Part shown: positions 11,431 through 22,910 of the stretch, piece by piece
Numbering within the stretch: the first letter of the stretch is position 1
Layout of the letters: every line of letters begins with the position of its first letter
Assembly (NCBI GenBank): GCA_019614645.1
Contig: JABWDB010000007.1
Location: 10,057,501-10,121,500 of the forward strand
Source of the DNA: Stratiolaelaps scimitus
Taxonomy: Eukaryota > Arthropoda > Arachnida > Mesostigmata > Laelapidae
Reading direction: 5' to 3'
DNA: 64,000 bases
Made by a program: the position numbers and the translations under genes
Notes under the pieces: model-generated
What the model saw: only the letters and a program-made list of their open reading frames with translations
Databases searched by the model: none
What the model was told of the DNA's origin: nothing

Positions 11431-12500
11431 AGCCGGCAAACTCACAAGCGTTTGTGATATTGTGAAGCTATTTACGTCACTATTCTCTAAGGCTCTCTAA
11501 GTATTGATAAACTTGCTTTCGAATGTTACTGGGCCTTGAGGAGAAATAGGTCAACGTTAAAGGCCTAGCATCAGGAGCAATCGCTATCTCTGCGCTACCC
11601 AAGAAAATAGCAGATTAGAGGCCAGCGGACAGGCGAATCTCACCAGATAGCAGCACCACCTGTCAGGTGCACAGAACTCGACGCGTTTTGTATGCAATAC
11701 CAATGACATGCCCCTTGGCCATTTGCTGGTCGCGCGCTTGTGAGTGGGCGGAACTTGTGTTGTTGCAAAAGAATAACTTGCACCGCCTGCTTGCATGCTG
11801 CCTGCTTGCATGTTCTCTGCTCGGAGATCGGTAAGTTACCCGACGCCGTTTCCCCCCAATTCTGAGCGAGGTGCGCAAACTTAGGGATCGCAGGCAGCGA
11901 ACAGGCAGAAGTCGCTAGTGGACCCCCAGTGACTTGAGTCGGCGCGCCGATCTCAGTGTGCGTTGTGAGCTCAGTACACGTACCTGTGTACACATATCTG
12001 GGTGTCTCGGGGGCTGTCCCCATCTGTTTCTGTTGACAAACGGACACGTACCCGCCATATTGGTGCCAAGTGCAGCTGTGTAGCCGTTGCACAGTTCGGT
12101 TGAGGTCCAGCGAACAACGATCATCCGCATGAGAATACTTACGTGTGGAATATACTGCGAGCATGTACCCCATCGAGAGAGGGGTGAAACACGTCAAAGT
12201 CAAGACTGCGTCAATGTAGCTACTCGTTTTTGTCGTAGACTAGGAGAACATTATTGTAGACGAATGAGAAAAAGAATGAGTGCGAATGAGCTTTTAAAAC
12301 ACTTATATTAGCCTATCATACTTAACTGTATAATAGGATGTGAGTTGTCGAATCCGAGAGATTTTGTGTGGGAAAATTGTTGCTCCCAGGCTCGTCGTTG
12401 AAGCCTAGTCGGCCTACTAGTTCCATTTCGTGCTGCAATCTAAGTTCATGCATGATGATTTCAGAAATTCAAAACCCATGGCCAACGTTAACAATTTCAT
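11431..12500. other. No gene; small tandem duplication
   Basis: A 15-bp unit (GCCTGCTTGCATGCT) is duplicated in tandem at 11,783-11,812 with one mismatch. The long minus-strand frame over 11,640-12,203 reads through this and has no recognisable content. Confidence 0.4.
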
Positions 12501-12529
12501 TGCTCGAGACCCCTTTTAGCGATTCTACG

Positions 12530-12554
12530 ATCAATGGTCTTGTCGACCATTGAT
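12530..12554. repeat. 10-bp perfect hairpin
   Basis: ATCAATGGTC (12,530-12,539) and GACCATTGAT (12,545-12,554) pair perfectly around a 5-nt loop. By my estimate a few perfect 10-bp hairpins are expected in a window this size, so this may be chance. Confidence 0.5.
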
Positions 12555-14550
12555 TTCGTATGCGCTCCTTTGTTATTGGAAACAGAGGTTTGTGATATGA
12601 CCGGCAGTAGCCCGCGTAGATCCATTAGTCAGATAGTTGCCATCAAGATTGTTATGGTTTTGACAAGTACAAATCTACTATGAACATATTAACGATGCAA
12701 CTGTTGAGTTAACCACGGAAATATCTGAAAGTGTCCGTATTGAGGAGTTCACAGCCACCGTTGTCGACATTCTATCCTCTTGTTGCCATAAACCTTGAAG
12801 TGATATGGGCCGTATTTGATTGCTACAAAGTATGCAATTTCTTATGTTTGTTAATATTTCATTAGATATTGTCCAATTCTTTTTAAGCTCCAAGCATAAA
12901 ACACTCAAAGCTGTAAACCGAACGGGCCACCACAATCAATAATATTGCGAGCAGTTAGTGCTCGCAAGAGTGTACTCTGAACATGTCTTATCTAGCCAAA
13001 ATTCATATTAAGACAGCTTTATATTAGGCTCATGTACGGAATTACCGATTAACTGCGCTCAGTGTTCTGCGAATAATGATTAAGTGGACACTCGGGCAAA
13101 ACTATTCCTTAAGTAGTTTCGTGGCGAGCGATTCGTGGCTAGTTAATAACAACCGTTAGCGAATACAGAATATCTTATTCGCCAGGCAGCATGACCTGCT
13201 GCCACTCGACGCAGTACTTAATTATTAGTTCCATCTATCACGGGAGGGGCGTCCTCTCATCGCCGAGTGGAATGCGATATAAGATGTCCTCATTGAGGTG
13301 GGAGCCAGCCCAAGCTGTGACCAGAGAGCGGCTCTGGAGGGCAAGAAGAAGTCCAGAGGGTGATGTGAGGTCATTTTTTTAGACTGATGAGTTGGGTTGG
13401 CCGTTCCTTGCTCGGGCCAGTGGCCTACTTCTCTCATTGGAAGATAAAATACGTAGCGTATGGCGAGTGCACGTCGTTCTTGACTATTCGCCGGTGCAAA
13501 GGCTACAACGAACGAGATGGTAGCAGATGACCGGGGGCGGCGGCGGCGGCCGCGGCATGAGCAAGGGGAGGATAAATGAAATAGAAACTAAGAGAACTAG
13601 CCGGGATTTGAATGGAAGGGCAAAACATCTGTAATGATGACGAAGTCTGTAAACGGATTTGTGTGATACATTAATATATGTAGTATGAAAAATAGTACGG
13701 CGTGTTGGAGCTATGCCAAGAGGATATAATTTCTGGCCGCTATAGCTGCTCATTCGATGTATATGGACGACTTATGCAGGTGAGTCCCTTCTGATCGCGA
13801 CACTACTAGTAGCCATAACGCGATCGCTGTCTTTGGAAGTTTGTCGCGATTTCTTTTGTAGTTATCTAACGGATACATTAAACACATTTACAGACAGCAT
13901 TCACAGTCTGTATACTGTCGGTATACTGTCCCAGTTGATTTTTGCGGGCATGTGAGCTCGGTCTCCTTTAAAATATAATATTATACATGTTATGGCATTC
14001 GTCTCGGACTCACACAGCTATAATGAATAGCTGATCCAAACAGACACGATTATTTCACAGACATGCGCAAATCCCGCTGATTAACTAAGCATCAGAATTT
14101 CTTTGTCGAATATATATATATATATATATATGTATGGAATTTCTGAATCTACTAAAGCCAAATCTTACGTCAAGCCCACAACTAGAACAACAAATGACTT
14201 CCAGGTTGACTGCTGATATTGCTGTTATAAAGGCTTTGAGCCGGCTCCGTTGGCGCAATCTTTCATTACCACATACCATTTTGGACACAATGGCGTCCTC
14301 AGAAGGTCGCCATCAGAGTATCATTTTGCAATTATGGAATGACTACCTCTTAAACAAAGCAGATCGCTAAATCGCCTTAGGAGCCAATACTAGTCGTCAC
14401 TTATTTATTTATTTATTTTTTGGGGTAGTGTTGGCATGTTGATGCATAACAACATCTCTCCCTGACTCTCAGCTGATTCTTTTCTACCCCAGGCCTCCTC
14501 TCTAGGACCTGCCTGTCTGCTTCCCGTCCATAAACGACGACTGTGATAGT
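12555..14550. other. No gene recognised
   Basis: Unique AT-leaning DNA. It includes an 8-bp GC-containing hairpin at 12,945-12,967 (TTGCGAGC/GCTCGCAA), a GGC-triplet run at about 13,529-13,552, a (TA)n tract at 14,110-14,131 with GAATTTCT on both sides, and (TTTA)n at about 14,400-14,418. Confidence 0.4.
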
Positions 14551-14567
14551 CAAACTGCTATTGTCAA

Positions 14568-14700
14568 TAGGGTAACGGTAAAGCTTAATTGATTTATTCA
14601 AGAAATGCATACAATGCTTAAGTTCTCTCATATGTCATGCAACGGGATTCGAACCTGCGGCCTCTGGCTTTTTACAGCTAGAGACTGCAAACAACTTTTT
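14568..14700 (-). mobile_element. tRNA-derived SINE, family 1, copy A
   Basis: Read on the minus strand, this copy has CCAGAGGCCGCAGGTTCGAA, in which GGTTCGAATCC (14,645-14,655) matches the RNA polymerase III B box exactly. After it come TGACATATGAGAGAACTTAAG, CATTGTA, a variable stretch and a tail TTTACCGTTACC. The copies at 50.1 and 56.1 kb share this order of blocks. The 5' end toward the A box is degraded or lies in the sequence up to about 14,830, where a second tRNA-like head begins. SINEs are non-autonomous and depend on a LINE for movement. The shared tail probably marks the partner LINE. Confidence 0.8.
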
Positions 14701-14835
14701 ACAGGGTGTCTGTAAAAAGCCCCGTGTATGTAAACACGCACTATTCATGACGCACACAGGGGGTGTACGGTGCGTTCCTTTCTGCACAGTGGTAGCTTTT
14801 TCAAATCTTATTGCAGAGATATTGCCCATGAAAGT

Positions 14836-14925
14836 GAATGTGGTTTCCCTCAGATTTGAACCTCAAATCCCCGACTCAACGAAATTTTAACCGCCACGTT
14901 TAAACCAACCCCGCCATGCCCGCAG
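14836..14925 (-). mobile_element. tRNA-like SINE head, different family
   Basis: On the minus strand the segment begins GCATGGCGGGGTTGGTTTAA, in which TGGCGGGGTTGG is an acceptable A box. GGTTCAAATCT (a near-consensus B box) follows about 50 bases later, a spacing close to that of a tRNA. The body after the B box only loosely resembles family 2 at 18.9 and 33.4 kb. It lies directly upstream of SINE family 1 copy A in the same orientation. No cloverleaf with paired acceptor ends is visible, so it is not called a tRNA gene. Confidence 0.55.
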
Positions 14926-14929
14926 GTGC

Positions 14930-15240
14930 GTGGTGGATACAAACGTGGTGGTATATAAACTGCATTCACAAAAACAAACAAACAGACAGATATATATATA
15001 TATAGACACGTGCGCACATTGGCTCATACACATGCTTGTAAGGTTATGGCATTAATACCCACACCATTAATTGCAATGCTGTTGCCGTGCTAGTTGTTCT
15101 AATGCTTGCCTGCCGGATGCTTCACCACTATTGTCACTGGCCCGACCACAATTAATACTTGTACTATACTTTTGAAAGTAGCAACATGCCTTTATTTACA
15201 GCTTTACCAAAATTCGCAATGACGCGCCCTTTAAAGGTGT
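14930..15240. other. Spacer with short (TA)n
   Basis: A short (TA)n tract at about 14,990-15,004; no gene recognised. Confidence 0.5.
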
Positions 15241-16340
15241 ACGTATGTATTACATAGCCCCCAGGCGTTCCACGGCGGCTCAAACTCTCATTATCTGGCC
15301 AGTGGCTTCATTAGTGCGAGCTTGTCTAGGCTCGCAGGATAGGATAGAATACGCAGGGCATAGATGGCCTCAGCAGCTGCCACCGATCCCGGTGTATCTC
15401 GTGCTGCCCAGTTTCTGCTCGATGCTACCGGTTTTAACGACGACACGAACGACCAACGACAGGCCAATCCATAACGCGCGCGCGCCGACAACGACGGCCG
15501 CATTACGGCATCGCATCTGGGTCGACACGACGGGTCGGCAATCGGCCGCCGGCGGCAGCACTGTTTGGGCTCTATGGCGAAGCCAATGTGTCCATGTCTT
15601 ACGCTTCTTGATGGTCATTTGCTGGAGTACGTTGCTGCTGCTGCTGCTACTATTTAGTAGCAACAGGGGCCAGGGTCGGGTGGATGGTCTCGCCGTCGTC
15701 GTCACTCTAGCGATCGTAGCCAACGGTTATTCGGGTAGATGTCAACGTTGAGCTTAACCAGCCCAGTCAACATCGCACGTGGTAATAGTAGTCGTAGTGG
15801 CAAACGACGCTTTAATCGTGGAGACTGTAGCTGATGGGTCTCCATTTACAAAGCTTGCTAGAGATGCCAACAGTGTGCAGGAGTACGTGCAGTTCCACAA
15901 TATCGTCGGGTAGCCACCGTCGTCAGAGGGTTAACATGCAGCTGTGATGCTACAACATAGATTATTCATCTGACGCGCAGATGGAAACGTCCTCTCGTAT
16001 GGCGTGTCGTTGCCGTTGCTCTTGCTGCCGCCGTCGACGGGGGTGGTAGGATAGTCGCGACAACGCGTTCACCCTTGTTCACGCCATTACTGCAGTGCGG
16101 GGGCTGGCTGTATATGCGTGAGCTCGGGCTCGCCGGCGAAGTGCGGATACATTCATGCAATGTGCACCCGGATGCACGGTCAGTTTCAGTCAAGCTGTTA
16201 CGGCTATGTACAATCACCACTACCACCACCAGAATAGCGAGATGAGAGCCGTGCACGAAAACTACGATGGTTCCAGTAGGAAGCTCGAACACATGGCACG
16301 CTGTTCGGTGCAGGCCTTTCACTGGGGCGACAATACAGCG
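15240..16340. other. GC-rich island with CTG and CA/TC triplets
   Basis: A (GCT)n run lies at about 15,633-15,648 and CG dinucleotides are common, including a CGCGCGCG block near 15,476. Overlapping frames of 168 (plus), 117 (minus) and 138 (minus) codons have no recognisable domain. I interpret this as a candidate regulatory or untranslated region. Confidence 0.35.
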
Positions 16341-18840
16341 TGGGTGGCAAACCTTTATTGTAAAGACAATACATATCATCATATATAATATATGTACGTA
16401 GCAGGCCTATAAATAGCAAATGCATGTAAATTGGCAAAATGAGAAGCTACACAAACAAAACAATGCAACAAGAACCGGCTTATTCCCGCGTATCACTTTG
16501 TTTTATCGACGAAATCACCCAGCATAACTGTACATATAAACTGTTACATAAGATGCTCGTAGCTAAATAGCTGCAGGGGAGACCTCGTTGACGAGCATTT
16601 CCGTGCATTTCACGATGGCAATTAGGGTATTCATATGTTTTTGTAGCAGTGCTAGCAGTAGTAGTGTTTGTTGTTCTACACAGCCATTTCATTCCCGCCT
16701 CCCTCGATCCTAGTCTAGTCCAAAAATGCCGAGTTTCGCCGCGCGCGATAACAAATGTTTATCGCCTGGTATTCCCGCGCAGTAGCAGCGAGCAACTGGA
16801 ACCCGTTTCCCTCTGAAAGTGTTCACCGTACTGACAGTGGTAGCAGCAGCAGCAGCACTGGTAGTGTATGGACAATGCAACAAGCGGCTGACGACTACGG
16901 CAACGACAGCTACGTGATCATTAAAATAACACACGGACACTTTTGTAGACGTGCAATGCTCGTGGTAGCGGCACCCATGCTCTCTCTCTCTCTTCCTCCC
17001 TCATTCTTCAGTCGTCGTGGAAGTAGTGGTGGTGGTAGTATGACTGGGCAGACTACGTTGCTTCAGCCGGCGCCTCGCCAGGAAGCCCCGCTGTTGCCAT
17101 GAATCGGAGAGCATGCACTAGACAGCTCTAGGCAGGCTCTGGCTATGCGGACTAGGGACGGAGCCACATGAAGCGGTGGAGCTGACTAGTGTAAACACAG
17201 TATTACGAATACAGGGCACGCTTGAGAGTCCCCTCGAAAACTTTTAAGCTTGAACTGCGCCGTCTATATCTGTATACACCTGCTGCTGTGTATATCTGCA
17301 TTGGCTCATGAAACACGTCTGAAGCGAACAGCTACAGGACATTTATAGTACAGACGAGTTTTCCAGGAGTATTGCCTAGATGGGAGTAGAACACATGTCT
17401 CAAACATGTATCTATATATATATATATAGAACGAGGCAAGCTTTATAGACAACAAAACAGATTCATTTTAGGTTGCACATTAATCTCAAATGAGCCGCAG
17501 CAGGTTTGCTAGGCGTGTTATTTATATCTTCGATAGGAATACACTGCAATCGTTAGCCAAAACTTCTAGAAATTGGGAGATTATTTCGAAGCTAAGTTAT
17601 ATTCAATTCAAAATACCTCAGAGAAGAAATATGCTTGGCATATTTGTTTCTGCTTTTTACGTGGATAGGCAAGATAACGTCCATAGGAACAACGAGCGAT
17701 TTCGTATAATTGAGTTCTCATCTCCTAACAACCTCAAATTTCTAACAACTTACCTTACATGCATTCACACACACATAGACACAACATTTACATTCATTTT
17801 TAGCCAAAACTCTTAACTATTCAATTCCTGCCAAATTCATTTCAACAATCTTAAGCATTATTTCACAGCGGATCCCCGAACACGCCAAGTCCCTATAGAC
17901 AGAACTAACTCTCGTGAAAGTAGTGTTTCCATGAACTAGCACGCTCTTCAATTCAATTCAAAAGCCCCCTCCTCGGCGTACGCCAAGGTGTCAGCCTGTA
18001 CGCGTACGCCTATGAGGCGAGGAACATGCCTGACAAAGGCAGGGTGGTCGCCAGCGACTGGCTGTATTGCGCTGCGATACGCCACGAAGCAAGGCGCGGC
18101 GGTTGCTCCCGACTGCAGGATATTGGAGTCCGCTCTGGAACGAAGAGCGCGGCCCGCCGGACTCGTTGCGACCTCGGTCTAGCCTGCCGGCCTTCATCGA
18201 TCAAAAACGTTCATACGCGTAGATACCAGCCGTTCGGGACTCTGGCGCCCACCGCAACTCGGGAGGCGTACACCTGCTAGCACGACAGATGTATGCGTCT
18301 GCCATGACGATGCATCAATGAATTTGGGGACGGGACGGCAGCGTTGGGACATATAGCCGCGTTCCATACACCTCGTGCTGTGTCCCGTGCGTACTTTCTA
18401 CCACCTGCGCAAGCGCACGTGCTTGAGGCCAATCAGAGAAGTGCGCCAAAAGTATACGGTCGTTCTGTGGGACGCTGCGGCGCAATCTAGCGAGCAAACG
18501 GACCGATGAACGATCGCGAGCAACCGCAACCGCGAACAATCGAATCGCGAACGATGAACACGAACTAGGTAGAAGCTAAATAATGACGCGTCGGCAGGCC
18601 GCCAATTGAATAATGACTACGTCATAGCAAGGAGACCTTTTCGTGCTTAGTACGCCGCTCTATCGGCGCCGGACTATCTGAATGATAGATGGTATCGCGC
18701 AGAACCAAAAGCGCAGCAATTGTCTACCGGGTGACTGGGAATGATTTGGGAGGCGAACGGCGACGACGGCAGGAAACACTGCGTCAGCGAGAGATCAGTG
18801 TGTCTCAGTGATGGCCGGGCCAGCAACGTTGCAGCCTAGG
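16341..18840. other. No gene recognised
   Basis: This includes (GCA)n at about 16,838-16,855, (CT)n at about 16,980-16,992 and a (TA)n tract at about 17,413-17,428. The 108-codon plus-strand frame at 17,490-17,816 starts with ATG but has no recognisable domain and is flanked by simple AT-rich DNA. Confidence 0.35.
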
Positions 18841-18844
18841 AACA

Positions 18845-18990
18845 CAGCTGGCATCAATGGGCCAAGAGTGGGATATGTTCCACGACGCAGTTTCAAATCC
18901 TGCCGTGGTTGGCCTTAAGCAGGTGTGGATTTTTCTTGGCGACATTTCTCGTCGTGATACGGCCATACGGAGTGAAAGCACTGATGGGCA
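18845..18990 (+). mobile_element. tRNA-derived SINE, family 2, copy A
   Basis: TGGGCCAAGAGTGGG (about 18,858) resembles a pol III A box and GTTTCAAATCC (18,890-18,900) a B box. The stretch ATGTTCCACGACGCAG before the B box and AGGTGTGGAT plus a body ending near GGCCATACGGA after it are shared with the minus-strand copy at 33.27-33.47 kb. The match to the second copy, found by comparing the window with itself, is the main evidence. The boundaries are approximate. Confidence 0.65.
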
Positions 18991-20430
18991 AATGGCTGAT
19001 AGCAGATGCATGAAGTGCAATGGGCGAAAGGAAGGGTCGATGTGGAAATATGTAACTTGTAATAGTAGCGATAATAGCAGAAATGTTGAAGCTACATTAT
19101 CATGGTCCTATGCGAAGCGATGATGATTCAGTGTGTGATAACGCTACAGTTTCAACGGTCTCGGTGTCAGCAGCAAAGCATCCCCTCGGCTTCTAGGTAT
19201 TTTGAAGAAATTTAAAAGGTCGAATTGGTCGAAGTTTTCGCCTTCAAGCGAATAAATATAACATGTGCAAAGTTGCACGGAAGTAGTGCACTGAAATTGA
19301 AGAACGCCAGATCGGTGGCAGGGATTGCTTAACTCTTTGACTGATAAACAAAGCCAGGGATCGCTGGTGGGTTGTGCCGCGACGTGTGTAGCATACACTC
19401 TTTCCGTGAACTGTCATAATCGATATGGGTGTAGTTGATGTCCACGTTCATCAGCTAAGAAATGAGAATGGGATTCTCATTTTTTGTGAAACGCAAATTT
19501 TTGTGTTTCGCGCAAATTTTCATGACACGCAAGGAACAGTTTCCAACGGACACTCAATCATGTGACGTTGTCCTGGTGCATATCAGGTGCCCTTGAGCAT
19601 CCGAGTTGTGCATGCAATTATTTTTTGGCGAACAAGAATAATAGTTAGAAGAGAGCCTTGAGGATCTCGACACAAACCTAAGTAACCCTGTAGACCCAAC
19701 ATAGCCAACCGGTGACTCGATTGAATCTTGAACAGCTGCAGGCAATGACGCAGGATCTAGAATTTGCTACTCTTTCGAGAAGTCGAATGCGAGCTGTGGA
19801 GTCCAACTCGATTCGACGGGATATTTCTGTAAGGCTGATAATCAAGATTAGTTGACATGAGCCTCCTGTTAGGCCTTCGTGTTAGGACGGGTGCTCGACG
19901 ATTGTTTGTCTTTCAATTTAATGGGTTGGATATATAGTTGCAACAATGTAGAACGCACTGATTGAGGTTTTGTTTTGTTAATAGAAATATTTTATAAGCT
20001 TTCCGGGCTGACCCACAGCCAATATTTACTGTTCCCGGTACTGCTTTCAGCATACTATATTTAATAGAAAACTATTAGTTACCTATCAATATAATTGCTC
20101 ACTTCGCCTTGTTGCTTATAGAGCGAGCGGCACAAGAAGTTCGTCAATGGACGAACATAACTCTGGACACACTAATGGTAAGCTCTTGAGTAAAATGCCA
20201 TCGTGTCCTCGTCTAGTCACATTCTATACGTTTCACCTATCCTTCAATATAACAGGTATATCTCAAAAACGACTATACTAGCCATAAACGCTTGTTGTCC
20301 AACGAGTCGAGGTCACGCACACGTTCAGCTTTAAAGGTGGACAGACGTACTCTTTTTCTCCTATTGATTCGTGTGCACACCACCAATAAGAATGCATTCC
20401 ACTCTCTTCGAGAGAAACCCCTATACGTTC
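18991..20430. other. No gene; hairpin at 19,456-19,486
   Basis: AATGAGAAT, loop GGG, ATTCTCATT (19,461-19,481) is perfect and extends outward to 14 bp with two G-U pairs. It is followed by a short direct repeat GCAAATTTT. No coding signal was recognised. Confidence 0.45.
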
Positions 20431-21290
20431 GACTCACTTTGAGCGAGTCACCCAAGGCGAGCTCTTTTCCCATGGTCGTTTGCTAACGACGCTGACGGCT
20501 ATGCTGATCGGGCGGCTGGTCATGAGTAACCTTGATGTGGGTGAGTGTGTGTGTGTGTGTGCCTCTCTATCTGTATGTGTAACGAGGAATGGTCGTGCCA
20601 CCAAACGAGAGCAGCACAAACGCAGAGAGGATCAGGGAGAGGTCGCGCGCCCACGAGCTTAGAAATAGGCAGCATACTCCCCCTCGTGTTATAGTACAAC
20701 TAGTCTCCAAAAGGACCGATCAGCCCGCTCGCAGCCGGCCGAGCTGTTGAGTTTTCCGAACAGGAACGGCACACTTCTGGGCGTAACATCCCCTTCAGAG
20801 GACCGACGTCGACGATCGCCGTGAACGCGCGGAGCAGATCGGGGCGACTTGGGGGTGTTCGGTCTGCTTAAGGGATAACAAAATTGATTGGCGAAACAAC
20901 GAGATCTGATGATGCTCTCTCACTTCATCGTCCGCATGGCCGTCATCCTGGTCACAGCACCACATCGACTGCGGCCACCGCCGTGATCACACACACACAC
21001 AGATCACAAGTCGCTTCGCACTCTCTCGGCGGTGTCTGGCGATGCCTCGCAGAGCGGTGCCGAGGATAGGCGGCGGGGGAGTGCTGGCGATCAAATGAAA
21101 ACGCTCGTTGGTCAGGCGGCCCGGCCGTCCTGGCTCGGCCTGGACACCTTGCCACTGCGCCTGGCTCCACATCGAATTGCTGTAATTGGACTAATCGAAT
21201 CAGAAACGTGTCAAATTGTCGAAGAAACAATTCAGCCGACGGAGGAGCGTTCGCCATGTCGTCGCACGATGTCGACACGATAAAATCAAC
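20430..21290. other. GC-rich island with GT and CA tracts
   Basis: (GT)n at about 20,545-20,562 and (CA)n at about 20,988-21,001 lie inside CG-containing sequence. Overlapping frames on both strands have no recognisable domain. Confidence 0.35.
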
Positions 21291-22070
21291 AATTTAGCTC
21301 AATCCAGTAGCAATAATGGATTGTGCAACTATGTGGCCGTGCATTGGCGCACGGGTATAGATACAATAGTGTTTAGATCTAGAACAGTGGCTGTTTTAGT
21401 GTGCTACACGTGCGACAATGATAAATCAACCAACAATAAATAATAGGCGCTAGACGGGAGGCGAGCGAGCGGTAGGGAATGAGAGCGAATGCTGCTGGAA
21501 ACGTTGAATACAAATCGTAGCAGTAAATTGGGTGGAACTCATCCTGTTTCATGACCGCGATCTGAACGACCTTCGACTGAAAAGTTTAGAGAGGGCAATT
21601 ATGCCTGCAGGAAGATTCGCGCTGCATGAATTAGTGCTATACGCTAGAAATATGATAGACTGGATGGAAGGTGTTGCCATCGCAGGCTCGATGGCTGTTC
21701 TACGCAAATTCTAGTACAGTTCCAACAATCATGGCATGATTCAATGCTGGCTGTTGTTGTATTGAGAGCAAGTGTAAAGCTTTCATGGAATTCAATGGTG
21801 TTTATATACCGGGATAAGTATACAGGAGCCATAATGTACATAAGATAGGTACTAGTTATAACTTGTATATATGTAACACGGTAAAAAAACAAAAAAAATT
21901 CAGAAGACACTCCTACCATAAACAACCCCACACAGAACTAACACCGCAAGGCGGTACCAGTCGTAATTACCCTCCCCTCGCCTCTGGTTAAGCGGCAGAG
22001 AAATAAGAAAAAGTGCGAAGCTTGCGTTCGCAACATTGCTTACCAGAAACAAATAGCCGTCTATGGAAAT
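21291..22070. other. No gene recognised
   Basis: AT-leaning sequence with frames of up to 95 codons that carry no motif. Confidence 0.35.
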
Positions 22071-22076
22071 TAAATC

Positions 22077-22130
22077 CTAGCTATTGTAAGAGAGACATCA
22101 ATGAATTAATGTCCTTCTTGTAATAGCTAG
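22077..22130 (+). ncRNA. Hairpin with microRNA-precursor dimensions (candidate)
   Basis: The 22-nt arms 22,077-22,098 and 22,109-22,130 pair around a 10-nt loop (CAATGAATTA). The stem has 18 Watson-Crick pairs, three G-U pairs (22,086-22,121; 22,087-22,120; 22,092-22,115) and one A-C mismatch (22,093-22,114). Four more pairs can form outside it (71-72 with 135-136 and 74-75 with 132-133). The G-U pairs exist only if the plus strand is transcribed; on the minus strand they become A-C mismatches. A stem of about 22-28 bp with a small loop fits an animal pre-miRNA. Alternatives are an old palindromic repeat or chance. No promoter or conservation evidence is available from the sequence alone. Confidence 0.35.
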
Positions 22131-22910
22131 TATATACAAAGATGATGTTTCCAACATTGTAGTTCATGTCTTTTTCATGGATACAATGGTTTTACGTGCA
22201 GTGTGACGAAACGAAAGGATCAGCAGATGTTCTCGTTGAATACAGCCCTCGAGCTGTTCGACATGAGAATTTCCCCAACGACATCATATGCCAATCATTT
22301 ATAATGGGATAGACGACAATAGGCATTTTAAGGGAGAAACAGTGTGTCGCCGCTGAGAGAGCGTCAGCAACTCTATCGATATTCGCTTCAAGATCAACTA
22401 TAGAGAAGAGATCAAATCGGTAAATAAGTTTCCTCACTCGACACGAATATGTGTCTGTCATCTCGTTCTCTGGGTGACATGCGTTATATATAATAATAAT
22501 AATAATACACAACGATTTTGTTCATGTAATAATGTTCCCATTTCAATGACGAGTATTTTGGCCTTTAAATACCTTGAGCGAAAGACGAGCGTCGATCCAG
22601 ATCGCGTGTGTACATGACACCTCGCACACAAACACGTTCAGGATGTGCTGTTTTAAATTTTAATTGAATATCATAGCTTTCGTTAGACACACATGCACTA
22701 TATAATGCACACATGTTAAACACTAATTACGTACATACACAGCGTAACCTATACCCGTGCACTGATGCTATACTAATTACTAATTGGGACAGGCAATTGA
22801 CATGGCGCCAAATGACGCTTTCTCTCTTAACGCCCTTTTTTTTTTCTATTTTCCACCGTTGTCTGAGTCGCGTCAGCAAATTTATTCAACCCGCACATTG
22901 CGTCCGTTGA
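22131..22910. other. No gene recognised
   Basis: This contains a short (ATA)n/(TAA)n run at about 22,488-22,506. The 106-codon minus-strand frame at 22,192-22,512 has no recognisable domain. Confidence 0.35.

Noticed and set aside
11640..12203. 187-codon minus-strand open frame
   Set aside because: Composition-driven; it runs through a local tandem duplication and has no recognisable content.
12530..12554. Treating every perfect 7-10-bp hairpin in the window as functional
   Set aside because: With loops up to 50 nt I estimate about a dozen perfect 9-bp and a few 10-bp hairpins by chance in 64 kb, so only longer or specially patterned ones were promoted to findings.
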